From Gp1-AA133 sp964641665 (GTDB lineage Bacteria; Acidobacteriota; Terriglobia; Terriglobales; Acidobacteriaceae), in NCBI GenBank assembly GCA_964641665.1, contig CAZXKO010000113.1, forward strand, positions 37,545-101,544: a stretch of DNA of 64,000 nt, read 5' to 3'. This document shows positions 34,320 to 42,693 of this stretch, in pieces (within the stretch, counting starts at the first letter, position 1; every line of letters starts with the position of its first letter). The notes beneath the pieces were generated by a model. That model had not been told where the DNA came from. It saw only the letters and a program-made list of their open reading frames with translations, and did no database searches. The position numbers were made by a program, and so were the translations under genes.

Positions 34320-35915
34320 TCAGCGACGCCGCAAGCGCGCGTCCTCCACGCGCTCCAGCTCAATCACAGCCACCCACTGACCTTGACGCTGCTCGCTGAA
34401 GACTACGTTTCCATCGAGCACCTGGGCAATAAACGCCGGCGGCAGATCGCGATGGTATCCAAAGAAGCGCGCCTTCAGACGCTCCCACCAGCGCGGGCTC
34501 TCCACCAGTGGATGCGGCGGCTCGTACTTCGTGGAAAAGGCGAGAACTACGTCGAATCTCGCGCGCTCCTGTGCCGCGGCCAGGACCTCGTCGGGCGAGA
34601 AGTCTTCGATGCGAACAACGCGCAGGGGCTGGCGGACGTAGCCGAGAAACGGCTGCGTGATCTCACCCGAAGCCGGCCACGCCGTCAGCACAATTGCTTT
34701 CGGATATCGCGCCTCCAGGAATCTCTCTGCGTTTTCATGCATCACGATGAAGTCACGGTAGGCGAGGTTGTCTTCCGGTGAGAAACCGTACGGAGGATTC
34801 AGGAAGAGAGCCGCGATAAAAGCGGCACAAGCCAGCCCGACCAACCACCGCCATGCCTGCACACGGCGCCGCAGAGTTGACACCGCCAGAATCACAACCA
34901 GGGGCACAACCGTCAGCATGTAGCGCGCCAGGACCGCGCCACCGATGATCGAAAGCGCCACCACGTAGGTCAGAATCACTACGCCGAAGGCGCATTGGAC
35001 AGGCAATTCAATCCGGAGGCGCTCCACATTACCGTCGCGAATCGCGGGCCGGATCATGGCCCATCCCATCAAGAGAGTCAGCACCCATAGATGCAGGTAT
35101 CCGAAGACCTGCCAGAGACGCATGAGCAGCGCTAACAGAATTCGCAGCGGGCTCATGGTGGCCTGCACGTTGTAGCGGAAGAATTCCGGGTTGCCAAACA
35201 CGTATCCGCTGCGCGCGTAGTGGTACGCGTACCAAACCGCGAGCACGCCAACCGGAGTAAGCAGCGAGGCCACGACCGGCCAGCACCGATCGCCAAGGCA
35301 AATGGGTGGCTTCAAGAACTGGCTCACCCACGGGCAGATGAGTTCCCACGTAAGCAACGCGAGGGGAGCGAGAATCGCCGTCTCTTTTGCCAGAGCCGAC
35401 AGCGAAAACCACAGAGCCGCACTGCGCGTGCGGCGACCGAGGTACGAGTCCAGGCCCCAGATGGTCAGCCCCGCTGTGGCCAGATCGACGTGGGCCATCG
35501 TGCTCTGCGCGAAAAAGACGGGATAGACGGCGGTACAGGCCGTGGCGGCAATGGCGACTTCGAGGTTCGCGGCCCGGCGCGCGATCCGAAACACGCCGAG
35601 CAACGCGAACGCCGCTGTTAACAGCATCGCGCTCCGGGTGACCGCCGGGGTCGAACCCAGCACCTTCCACCATAGTGCCACGTACGCCATGACCAGAGGC
35701 GGATGCGCGTTGGAGGGGGTGGAGAGCGGAATCAGGCTCCCCTTCAAGAGCAGATCGCGCGCCGCGGGAATGTAGTATCCGGCCTCATCCCAGAAATAGG
35801 GCAGGCGCAAGAGCGAAATGTGCAGCAGAAAAATCCCAACGGAAATCAGGACAAACATCAGACCCGAGGAAGGGAACTCGGCTTTCGGGTTGGGGGATGC
35901 TGGTGAGGTCATCAA
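34320..35915 (-). CDS. Membrane glycosyltransferase of the GT39/ArnT type
   Basis: A 531-residue polytopic protein with about ten to twelve membrane helices. The first periplasmic loop carries the acidic catalytic motif YFWDEAGYY (about 40-48), as in protein O-mannosyltransferases and ArnT, which use polyprenyl-phosphate sugars. The middle part has FAQSTMAHVDLATAGLTIWGL, also typical. The acceptor (protein, lipid A or glycan) is not evident. The C-terminal 120 residues form a soluble domain. It converges with the ABC ATPase gene. Confidence 0.82.
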   Translation of the reverse strand: MMTSPASPNPKAEFPSSGLMFVLISVGIFLLHISLLRLPYFWDEAGYYIPAARDLLLKGSLIPLSTPSNAHPPLVMAYVALWWKVLGSTPAVTRSAMLLTAAFALLGVFRIARRAANLEVAIAATACTAVYPVFFAQSTMAHVDLATAGLTIWGLDSYLGRRTRSAALWFSLSALAKETAILAPLALLTWELICPWVSQFLKPPICLGDRCWPVVASLLTPVGVLAVWYAYHYARSGYVFGNPEFFRYNVQATMSPLRILLALLMRLWQVFGYLHLWVLTLLMGWAMIRPAIRDGNVERLRIELPVQCAFGVVILTYVVALSIIGGAVLARYMLTVVPLVVILAVSTLRRRVQAWRWLVGLACAAFIAALFLNPPYGFSPEDNLAYRDFIVMHENAERFLEARYPKAIVLTAWPASGEITQPFLGYVRQPLRVVRIEDFSPDEVLAAAQERARFDVVLAFSTKYEPPHPLVESPRWWERLKARFFGYHRDLPPAFIAQVLDGNVVFSEQRQGQWVAVIELERVEDARLRRR

Positions 35916-36018
35916 GTGAGGAAGGCGGGAGTCGCGGGTCGTCCGGACTCGAGACCGCAGGCCGCATGCGATAGGACAATGGCTGTCAAGATTGCCCGTC
36001 CATTGGACAGTCCTGCCT

Positions 36019-36315
36019 TCAGTGAACCGGACCGGGGTTCATCATGCGCGGGTCGAGTTTGATCTCGCCGAACGCGCTCTCATATCCCCCGACATTCTGC
36101 TGCAGGACGCCGAGCAGCGCCTTGGCCTGCTGCGGGCTCAGATAAATTCCCTGAAAGTTCTGGATTTCGACTTGGGTTTCGCTCTGCTGCAACAGGGTTC
36201 CGAAGACCAGGAAGAAGTCCCATACGTTCACGCGAATCTGAACACTGTTCGCGTAGTTCTCGCGATAGTCGACGGTATTGGTCAACTTCACATTGGGCTG
36301 AATTGGGTTCGCCAT
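36019..36315 (-). CDS. DUF3467 family protein
   Basis: A 98-residue cytoplasmic protein. The sequence YANSVQIRVNVWDFFLVFG, then GIYLSPQQAKALLGVLQQNVGGYESAFGEI, follows the DUF3467 pattern along its full length, which is usual for that family. Its function is not established. It lies 103 bases upstream of the glycosyltransferase start on the same strand, so the two may be co-transcribed. Confidence 0.85.
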   Translation of the reverse strand: MANPIQPNVKLTNTVDYRENYANSVQIRVNVWDFFLVFGTLLQQSETQVEIQNFQGIYLSPQQAKALLGVLQQNVGGYESAFGEIKLDPRMMNPGPVH

Positions 36316-36653
36316 AGGGCTGACAGTGTAGCGGTTTTGGCGGCCGGGGAGAAAGTGAGTGGACGTCGAAATCGCACGGGAGCCGCGATTTCAGCGGCTG
36401 GCGCGTCACTTTGTCCACGATTCTTCAGAGCGGTGCGCCGGGTAACGCGGTCGTCCCGGCCGTTCGGTCATACCCTCTGTGTACCAGCGGAGGGGGCCCA
36501 TTGTACTCCGGTGCCGTTGCCCGTGTCCCAAATTGGATGTGGAATGGCAGCTGAAGGAACAAACCCTGACTGCGATGGACCTGTATCCCGTCGCTGAGAC
36601 AAGCGGAGAGGCTGCGGGCCTGGTCAGGATGATCCCCGAAAGAGAGGCTCCCC

Positions 36654-36749
36654 ATGATTTTGGAACGACTGACTGCCTGGACGCTGGTTGTTGTCTACTA
36701 CACGGTAACCTGCGGCGCGATTCTGCTTGGCCTACGTGGCGCGCTGTAG
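36654..36749 (+). CDS. Candidate 31-residue single-helix membrane peptide
   Basis: The frame reads MILERLTAWTLVVVYYTVTC and ends GLRGAL before TAG. It is one membrane helix with a charged start and a basic end. GAGAGG lies six bases before the ATG, an orthodox ribosome site. Peptides of this size act as small subunits or regulators of membrane complexes in other bacteria, but there is no family match and no partner gene nearby. Too short to judge by composition. Confidence 0.45.
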   Translation: MILERLTAWTLVVVYYTVTCGAILLGLRGAL

Positions 36750-36860
36750 ACAACCCGTTTCCCGAGCCCAAATCCGCTGAACGCGAGGCGCGGCATGCCA
36801 GGCCCGGTCGACGACCGCCTCGGGCATGCGTCTCTTCGAGCTTCGCTACTGGTGTCATGT

Positions 36861-36889
36861 GGGAAAACCCGCCCCCCAACGGGTTTCCC
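36861..36889 (+). terminator. Strong hairpin after the 31-codon frame
   Basis: GGGAAAACCCG (36861-36871) pairs with CGGGTTTCCC (36880-36889) around an eight-base C-rich loop. No T-run follows, so it could be a terminator without a tail, an mRNA-stabilising hairpin or an operator. Confidence 0.4.
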
Positions 36890-36996
36890 CACCGAGTTCT
36901 GCCGAGCACGTTGGTAACCTCCCTGCCCATCCAAGCTAGCTGGCTTCGAAAATGAGTGTGTGACAATCGACCCGAGTGCAAGCGGAGGCGTGTGCG

Positions 36997-39171
36997 TTGA
37001 GCACTGGCACGGTTCAGGTTCGGACATCGGTCTCACCAGGGACTGAAGGCTCGCACAGCGCCGGCAAAACCGCGCGGCCGCTGAACCTTTTCGCCGCCAT
37101 CACTCTGCTGAGCGCCTTTCTCCTGTTTCAGACCGAGCTCATCGTGGCCAAGTACATTCTGCCCTGGTTTGGCGGAACGCCCGCGGTGTGGAACACGTGC
37201 ATGCTGTTCTACCAGTCGGTGCTGCTGGTGGGCTATCTCTACAGCCACTGGCTGTGCTCGCGTTTCGACGGGAAGACGCAGGCACGGATTCATCGTCGAA
37301 CTTTGCTGATCGTGCTGGCGACGCTCGCGGCCGCCGTGCTGCTGTCGGGATCTCCCCTGACGCCGGCCGCTCACTGGAAATACGTTCTGCCTGAAAACCC
37401 GGTCTTGCACATTCTGGCTCTGCTGGCGCTGGCGGTTGGAGTTCCGTTCTTCCTGCTCTCGACCACGGGCCCGCTGCTGCAACACTGGTTCAGCCAGCTT
37501 TCTCCTGATCGGTCGCCCTACCGGCTGTATGCCATTTCCAATCTTGGTTCTTTGCTGGGGCTGCTGGGATACCCGTTCCTGCTGGAGTGGCTGCTGCCCA
37601 TCCGAAAGCAAGCATCTTTGTGGACGGTACTGTTTACAGTATTTCTCGGCTTGTACTGGTGGCAGAGCAGGGTCGTCGGAGCGCGGGCGATCGATCCACG
37701 ATGCGGCGATCGAGCGGAGAAGGGCAGAACGATTCGCGCTGGAAGAATCGTCGAGTGGGTCGCGCTGTCCGCTTGCGCTTCGGTCATGCTGCTGGCGACC
37801 ACGAATCTCATTTGCCAGAAGCTTTCCTCCAGCCCCTTCTTGTGGGTGGTGCCGCTGTGCGTCTACCTGCTGACCTTCACCATCTGTTTCGAGAGCAGCC
37901 GCTGGTACAAGCGTGCGTTTTTCTTCCCGCTGTACTTCTTGTCCGTGGGCCTGATTGCTCGCATGGCGATGTATCCGGAAGCCGAGGTGGATGCGATCCG
38001 GCAGATGAGCGTCTACTGTCTTCTGCTGTTTGCGGTCTGCATGGTGTGCAACGGCGAATTGGAGCGGTTGAAGCCCCCGGCCCTGCAGGCGACGCCTTTC
38101 TATTTGACCATCGGGCTAGGCGGAGCCCTGGGCGGGGTGTTCGTGGTGCTGGTGGCGCCGCACCTCTTTCAAGGTTTCTACGAATTCCACCTGGCGGTGC
38201 TTGCGGCGGGGCTGGTGATCCTGAAGGCCGCATGGTCGGATCGCCCCCGCACTTCACGGGACTGGCTGAACTTCAATCGACGTGGTGAAACGGTTGGCCA
38301 TCTTGCCGCGGCCATGGGAGCCGTGGCCGCGTTGGCAATCGTGCTCGGCGTGATGCGGGCGAATGTCGCGCAGGAAGCTCACGATGTCGCACACCTGCGC
38401 AATTTTTTTGGCGTGAAGCGCGTCTACGAGAAAGACGGCGTCCGCTACCTGCAGCACGGCGCGATCACGCATGGCGGCCAATATTTGCCGGACTCGCTGC
38501 GCATGCAGCCGATCCTGTATTACTCGCCCTACACGGGCGCTGGCGTCCTGTTAAAGAACTACCGCCGCATCGCCGGCAAAGGCGAGTCGGAGCCGCTGCG
38601 CCTCGGTGTGATTGGGCTCGGCGCGGGCGATCTCGCTGCCTACGCCGCGCCAGGCGACACCATGCGCTTCTACGAAATCGATCCGCAGGTGATTCAACTG
38701 TCTGCGCTCAACCGCCCGGCATTCACGTTTCTGCAGAACAGCCGCGGCCACATCGAGACGGTGCTTGGAGATGCCCGCCTGAACCTGGAAGCGGAAGCGG
38801 CTCGTCACGAACTGCAACGCTTCGACGTGCTGGTGGTGGATGCTTTCGGCGGCGATGCAATCCCAGTGCACCTCCTGACAAGCGAGGCGATGGGCGTTTA
38901 CCTCGAGCACCTGAAGGGGCCGGATTCGGTGATCGCGGTACACATCTCGAACCGCGTGCTGGATCTCACCCCGGTTCTGCGTGCGCTCGCCGCGAAGTGG
39001 CAGTTGACGTTCAATCACGTGGGCAGCTTCGGCGGCGTCGACTGGGTGCTGCTGTCGCGGAACGGGAAGATTCTGCAGGATCCGATGCTTTACCGGCCGT
39101 TTCAGTTCAGCGACGCGCCAGTGCTGTGGACTGATGACTACAGCAATCTGCTGAGCGTGCTGAAGAAGTAG
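36997..39171 (+). CDS. Membrane-fused spermidine-synthase-like protein
   Basis: About 724 residues. Ten to twelve membrane helices (residues about 15-460) precede a soluble methyltransferase-fold domain (about 480-720). The latter has the spermidine-synthase-like nucleotide motif LGVIGLGAGDLAAYA, the acidic residue in YEIDP, GDARLNL and VVDAFGGDAIPVHLLT. Such fused MFS/synthase proteins are widespread in Acidobacteriota, but their product is not known; polyamine synthesis is not assured. I chose the TTG at 36997, eight bases after GGAGG; a GTG at 36976 adds seven residues without a ribosome site. Confidence 0.85.
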   Translation: MSTGTVQVRTSVSPGTEGSHSAGKTARPLNLFAAITLLSAFLLFQTELIVAKYILPWFGGTPAVWNTCMLFYQSVLLVGYLYSHWLCSRFDGKTQARIHRRTLLIVLATLAAAVLLSGSPLTPAAHWKYVLPENPVLHILALLALAVGVPFFLLSTTGPLLQHWFSQLSPDRSPYRLYAISNLGSLLGLLGYPFLLEWLLPIRKQASLWTVLFTVFLGLYWWQSRVVGARAIDPRCGDRAEKGRTIRAGRIVEWVALSACASVMLLATTNLICQKLSSSPFLWVVPLCVYLLTFTICFESSRWYKRAFFFPLYFLSVGLIARMAMYPEAEVDAIRQMSVYCLLLFAVCMVCNGELERLKPPALQATPFYLTIGLGGALGGVFVVLVAPHLFQGFYEFHLAVLAAGLVILKAAWSDRPRTSRDWLNFNRRGETVGHLAAAMGAVAALAIVLGVMRANVAQEAHDVAHLRNFFGVKRVYEKDGVRYLQHGAITHGGQYLPDSLRMQPILYYSPYTGAGVLLKNYRRIAGKGESEPLRLGVIGLGAGDLAAYAAPGDTMRFYEIDPQVIQLSALNRPAFTFLQNSRGHIETVLGDARLNLEAEAARHELQRFDVLVVDAFGGDAIPVHLLTSEAMGVYLEHLKGPDSVIAVHISNRVLDLTPVLRALAAKWQLTFNHVGSFGGVDWVLLSRNGKILQDPMLYRPFQFSDAPVLWTDDYSNLLSVLKK

Positions 39172-39255
39172 CGGAAGGAACCCCTTTATCGCGTGCTAAG
39201 AAAAACTCTGCACAGTCGTGGTAGAGAATTATTGGGGGCCGGTGGTGCCGCAAGC

Positions 39256-39307
39256 AAACACGGGGTCCCTCGACTCCGTTCGGCGGCCTCACTGCGCTCG
39301 GGATGAC
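39256..39307 (-). repeat. Dispersed intergenic repeat, copy 4 (inverted)
   Basis: Reverse complement of the element at 10282: ggtccctcgactccgttcgg at the left and cgctcgggatgac at the right. Its right end overlaps the first unit of an 18-base tandem repeat. Confidence 0.85.
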
Positions 39308-39376
39308 AGATCCAAAAAGATTGACAGATCGAGAAAGATTGACAGAGCGACAAAGATTGACAGATCGAGAAAACAC
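39305..39376. repeat. Four tandem copies of an 18-base unit
   Basis: Consensus gacagatcgagaaagatt at 39305, 39323, 39341 and 39359. The first unit has tccaaaa, the third gcgacaa, and the last ends in aaaacac. It lies directly after repeat copy 4 and four bases before the end of the GH51 gene. Confidence 0.85.
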
Positions 39377-39380
39377 TCCG

Positions 39381-41414
39381 CTACTTCTTCGAGAGCTCAA
39401 CCACCGTCACGCTCTCGTGCCGGAAGGTGTAGGCAACGCTGGATGAGGTCAGGTCCAGTGTGCTCTCGTGCGGGTGAATGTGGTCAGGCTCGACTTCGTC
39501 GTTTTTCTCGAGAATGCTGTCGGCAAAGAGAGAGTGCGCGACGGCACGCCCCGGCTTGAAGCCATCGATACGGATTTGCGCAGGTAGGTCTCTCGTCAGA
39601 TCGCGATTCACACAGAACAACGTCAGGCGATCGCCGCTGTCATTGAGGGCGGCGACGACGTCGAGGTAGGGAACGGCTTTGATGTTCGGGAGGCGAGTGG
39701 AGCCGTTCTCGACGTCATAAGTTTCGCCATCGCTGTGAACCTGAACGGGTCGCGTTGCGTCCACCGTCGAATACATCCGGAACGCCCAGTAGGCAGGCAC
39801 TCCGAACGAGCGCCCGCGTTTTTTCCAGATGCCGCCAAACTCGATGATGCCGGTCATGTCGGCGACCGGGACGATGTCGGCGTTGCGCAGCAGCATGTTC
39901 AGAAAACCTGCGGTCCCGATGGCGCCCCCCATGTTGTCGTAGCGGGGAACGGTGTCGTTCGGTCCCCAGTAGAGCCATTCGGTGAAGGCGGTGGTGACGT
40001 GGTCGCGGCCGGGTGAGTCCTGAAATTGCTGGTGCATTTCGCGCAGGCGCCGCTCCAGTTCGATCGGTAGAGCGAAGGTCGCTCGCGCAACTTGATCGGG
40101 CGAAGAATTGCGCGTGACTAACGAGTTCGTAGTAACGACAAAATGCGTCGACAGATAGTTGAAGGCCTGCGGCGCGTTCGCCAGCTGCGCCGCGTTCCAT
40201 TCTCGAAAGTGGTCGGGATCGGCGCCTGTGCCAATCAGACGCGCCTTGGGGTCGACTTTGCGCACCGCGTCACTGAACGCTTTGGTGCGGTCGGCAACCC
40301 TCTCCAGCGTGGGATATCCCACTTGAAAATCTCCCCATAGTTCGTTGCCAAGCTCCCAGAGCAGGCCGCCGGATTTGTCGCCCCAGTGCTCGTTGACGTA
40401 GCGCACCCAATCGCCGGCTTCTTCCGGAGTGCCAGTCCCGAGGTTGAGGGCGATCTGTGGCTCGGCGCCCACGAGCTGACAGAAGCGAAGGAACTCATCG
40501 GTGCCGAACTGGTTATATTCCGGGATACCCCAGGCGATGTTCAGCATGCTGACGCGTTTTTCGCGCGGGCCGACGCCGTCGCGCCAGTGGTAGGCCGAAG
40601 TGAAGTTGCCGCCGAAGCGCATGATGGGCGTGCGCAGGTCACGAGCCATAGCGACCATTTCGGGATCCATGCCGTCGACCGCGTCGGCGGGGAACAGGGA
40701 AGCCTGATCCAGCAGAACTCGCGTTTCATTGCCGGCGGCGATGACGAAGTCGGCGGCCTGCAGCGGTAGCAAACGCTCGGAGTCGACCGCGAAGGCGAAG
40801 TTGTACTCGCGCCAGCCATCGCCGGTGAGAGCCAACTTCTGCGAGGCCAGGACGTGGTCGGAGTGATTGCGCTCGCGGAGCGAGATTTCGACTTCCGGCG
40901 GCCCGCTCAGGTGCTTGACGAAAACGCTCCCCGTGTACCGCAACTCGCGATGAACCGGCAAGTAGACTTTCTGGCGCACGCCGGACTGCTTTCCGGGGAG
41001 GGACATGAGGAGCAAGGAGCGATGCGAGTTCGCGGCATTCCCCCACTGGGGTGCGTAGCGAGCGCCCTGACTGTAGTCGAGCGGTTCCCAGGGAAGAGGC
41101 AGCGAGAGTTCGGAAGCCCGCGCGAGCGCGGGTTCCTCGGCGATCATCGCGGCAACTTTTTTCGCGTCCCAGAGGCCGTCTTCGAAGCTGGGATTTTGCA
41201 GAATCTCCGCCCACAGGCCGTTGTAGGTGGAGTTGCCGATCGGCTCGAGGAACGTTCCGAAGATCGAGCGTGGGATGCGGTAGCTCGCAAGCTTCGAGGC
41301 ATCGACCTGAATCGTAACCGTGCTATGAGATGCGGGTGAGTTCTGCGCGAGGACGAGTTGCGCCGAGAGCGAGACGACCAGCCAAAAACCTAGGAGTGCG
41401 TTTCTTCGCGACAT
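39381..41414 (-). CDS. GH51 alpha-L-arabinofuranosidase, exported
   Basis: A 677-residue glycoside hydrolase that removes terminal arabinofuranose from arabinan or arabinoxylan. A signal peptide (ALLGFWLVVSLSAQLVLAQ, residues 6-24) directs export. A carbohydrate-binding-like beta domain lies at about 115-240. The TIM barrel has RFGGNF, the acid/base E358 in WELGNELWGD and the nucleophile E479 in AFTEW, then the C-terminal beta domain. This is the long, eukaryote-like GH51 form. Its start faces the GH5-like gene across a shared operator. Hydrolase function is secure; the exact substrate is not. Confidence 0.92.
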   Translation of the reverse strand: MSRRNALLGFWLVVSLSAQLVLAQNSPASHSTVTIQVDASKLASYRIPRSIFGTFLEPIGNSTYNGLWAEILQNPSFEDGLWDAKKVAAMIAEEPALARASELSLPLPWEPLDYSQGARYAPQWGNAANSHRSLLLMSLPGKQSGVRQKVYLPVHRELRYTGSVFVKHLSGPPEVEISLRERNHSDHVLASQKLALTGDGWREYNFAFAVDSERLLPLQAADFVIAAGNETRVLLDQASLFPADAVDGMDPEMVAMARDLRTPIMRFGGNFTSAYHWRDGVGPREKRVSMLNIAWGIPEYNQFGTDEFLRFCQLVGAEPQIALNLGTGTPEEAGDWVRYVNEHWGDKSGGLLWELGNELWGDFQVGYPTLERVADRTKAFSDAVRKVDPKARLIGTGADPDHFREWNAAQLANAPQAFNYLSTHFVVTTNSLVTRNSSPDQVARATFALPIELERRLREMHQQFQDSPGRDHVTTAFTEWLYWGPNDTVPRYDNMGGAIGTAGFLNMLLRNADIVPVADMTGIIEFGGIWKKRGRSFGVPAYWAFRMYSTVDATRPVQVHSDGETYDVENGSTRLPNIKAVPYLDVVAALNDSGDRLTLFCVNRDLTRDLPAQIRIDGFKPGRAVAHSLFADSILEKNDEVEPDHIHPHESTLDLTSSSVAYTFRHESVTVVELSKK

Positions 41415-41445
41415 GCTGCTCCCTCATGTGTGCTGAAGCGCGAAT

Positions 41446-41490
41446 ACTATACCTGTAATCGTTTACAGGGTCATCGCATTTGTAGATAAT
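41446..41490. promoter_or_regulatory. Divergent promoters with a shared LacI-type operator
   Basis: The operator at 41453-41468 reads CTGTAATCGTTTACAG: arms CTGTAA and TTACAG around a central CG, the LacI-family layout. The rightward promoter is TTTACA (41462-41467), 17 bases, then GATAAT (41485-41490); its -35 box is the right half of the operator. The leftward promoter is ATGACC (41474-41469), 17 bases, then TATAGT (41451-41446); the operator fills its spacer. A bound repressor would block both the GH51 and GH5-like genes. The regulator gene is not in the window. Confidence 0.7.
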
Positions 41491-41538
41491 GCGTCGCGGT
41501 CGAAACAGCTTTATGACGCGGCACTAACGGGAGGTCTT

Positions 41539-42660
41539 ATGCGTTTATCCAAGTGGAGCCTGCTGTTCGTTATTTTTTTCGCGAGTTGTGTGCAGGTGGT
41601 CGCGCAGTCAGGGCGGTGGTCGGAAGAGAAAGCCAACTCCTGGTACCAGGAACAGCCCTGGCTAGTGGGAAGCAATTTTATTCCGGCGAACGCCATCAAC
41701 GAACTTGAGATGTGGCAGGCGAGCACCTTTGATCCGAACGAGATCGACAAGGAATTGGGCTGGGCGGAAGGCGTGGGCATGAAGACGATGCGCGTCTTCC
41801 TCCACGATCTGCTGTGGCAGCAGGATTCGGCAGGATTTACTCAGCGGATCGATCGGTTTCTTGCGATCTCATCGAAACACCACATCCGGCCGATCTTCGT
41901 GCTGTTCGACTCCTGCTGGGATCCGAGCCCACAACTGGGGCCGCAACGCCCTCCGATCCCCGGAGTGCACAACTCGGGATGGATGCAGAGTCCAGGCGCT
42001 GCCGCGCTGTCAGACCCCTCACAATACCCGCGACTGAAGGCTTACGTGCAGGGAGTGGTGGGAGCGTTCGCGAAAGATACCCGCATCCTCGCCTGGGACC
42101 TGTGGAATGAACCGGACAACATGAACGGTCCGCCGTATCGGCAACGCGATCCGAAGAACAAGGTCGAACTTGTGACAGCGTTGCTGCCGCAGGTGTTCAC
42201 CTGGGCCCGTTCGACCGATCCCGTTCAACCTCTGACGAGCGGTGTGTGGGAAGGAGACTACTCTTCACCAGAGAAGTTAAACCCCATGCAGCGCGTTCAG
42301 CTGGAACAGTCGGATGTGATCTCGTTTCACAGCTACGAGTGGCCCGAGGAGTTCGAGAAGCACGTCGAGTGGCTGGAGCGTTACCATCGCCCCATCATCT
42401 GCACCGAGTTCATGGCGCGGCCGGTGGGGAGCACGTTCGACGCGATCCTTCCCATCGCTAAGAAGTATCACGTCGCTGCTATCAACTGGGGACTGGTTGT
42501 GGGCAAGACGCAGACCAATCTCCCCTGGGAGTCGTGGGAACACCCGTATGTGTTTCAACCCCCGCCGGTGTGGTTCCACGAAGTGTTCTACGCGGACGGG
42601 AAGCCGTACCGGGAACGGGAAGCGGCGATTCTGCGGGAGTTGACTGGGACGAAACCGTAG
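41539..42660 (+). CDS. GH5-like glycoside hydrolase, exported
   Basis: A 373-residue clan GH-A hydrolase with a signal peptide (LSKWSLLFVIFFASCVQVVAQ). The TIM barrel shows WDLWNEPDN with acid/base E191 and CTEFMAR with nucleophile E290; FHSY at 263-266 is also typical of the clan. Sequence places it in or near GH5 (cellulase/mannanase-type); the exact subfamily cannot be told by eye. It is divergent from the GH51 gene under the shared operator, so both likely act on one hemicellulose. The ATG follows GGGAGG at 41528-41533. Confidence 0.85.
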   Translation: MRLSKWSLLFVIFFASCVQVVAQSGRWSEEKANSWYQEQPWLVGSNFIPANAINELEMWQASTFDPNEIDKELGWAEGVGMKTMRVFLHDLLWQQDSAGFTQRIDRFLAISSKHHIRPIFVLFDSCWDPSPQLGPQRPPIPGVHNSGWMQSPGAAALSDPSQYPRLKAYVQGVVGAFAKDTRILAWDLWNEPDNMNGPPYRQRDPKNKVELVTALLPQVFTWARSTDPVQPLTSGVWEGDYSSPEKLNPMQRVQLEQSDVISFHSYEWPEEFEKHVEWLERYHRPIICTEFMARPVGSTFDAILPIAKKYHVAAINWGLVVGKTQTNLPWESWEHPYVFQPPPVWFHEVFYADGKPYREREAAILRELTGTKP

Positions 42661-42693
42661 CGGACCGTGCGCGGAAGTCGCCAGGCAGTTTGC

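Larger units (their letters stand above)
36316..36996. other. Gap with one short candidate gene and a hairpin
   Basis: Nearly 700 bases between the divergent DUF3467 and spermidine-synthase-like genes. The longer frames in it have unnatural composition and look spurious. Two items are worth marking separately: a 31-codon frame at 36654 and a hairpin at 36861. Confidence 0.5.
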
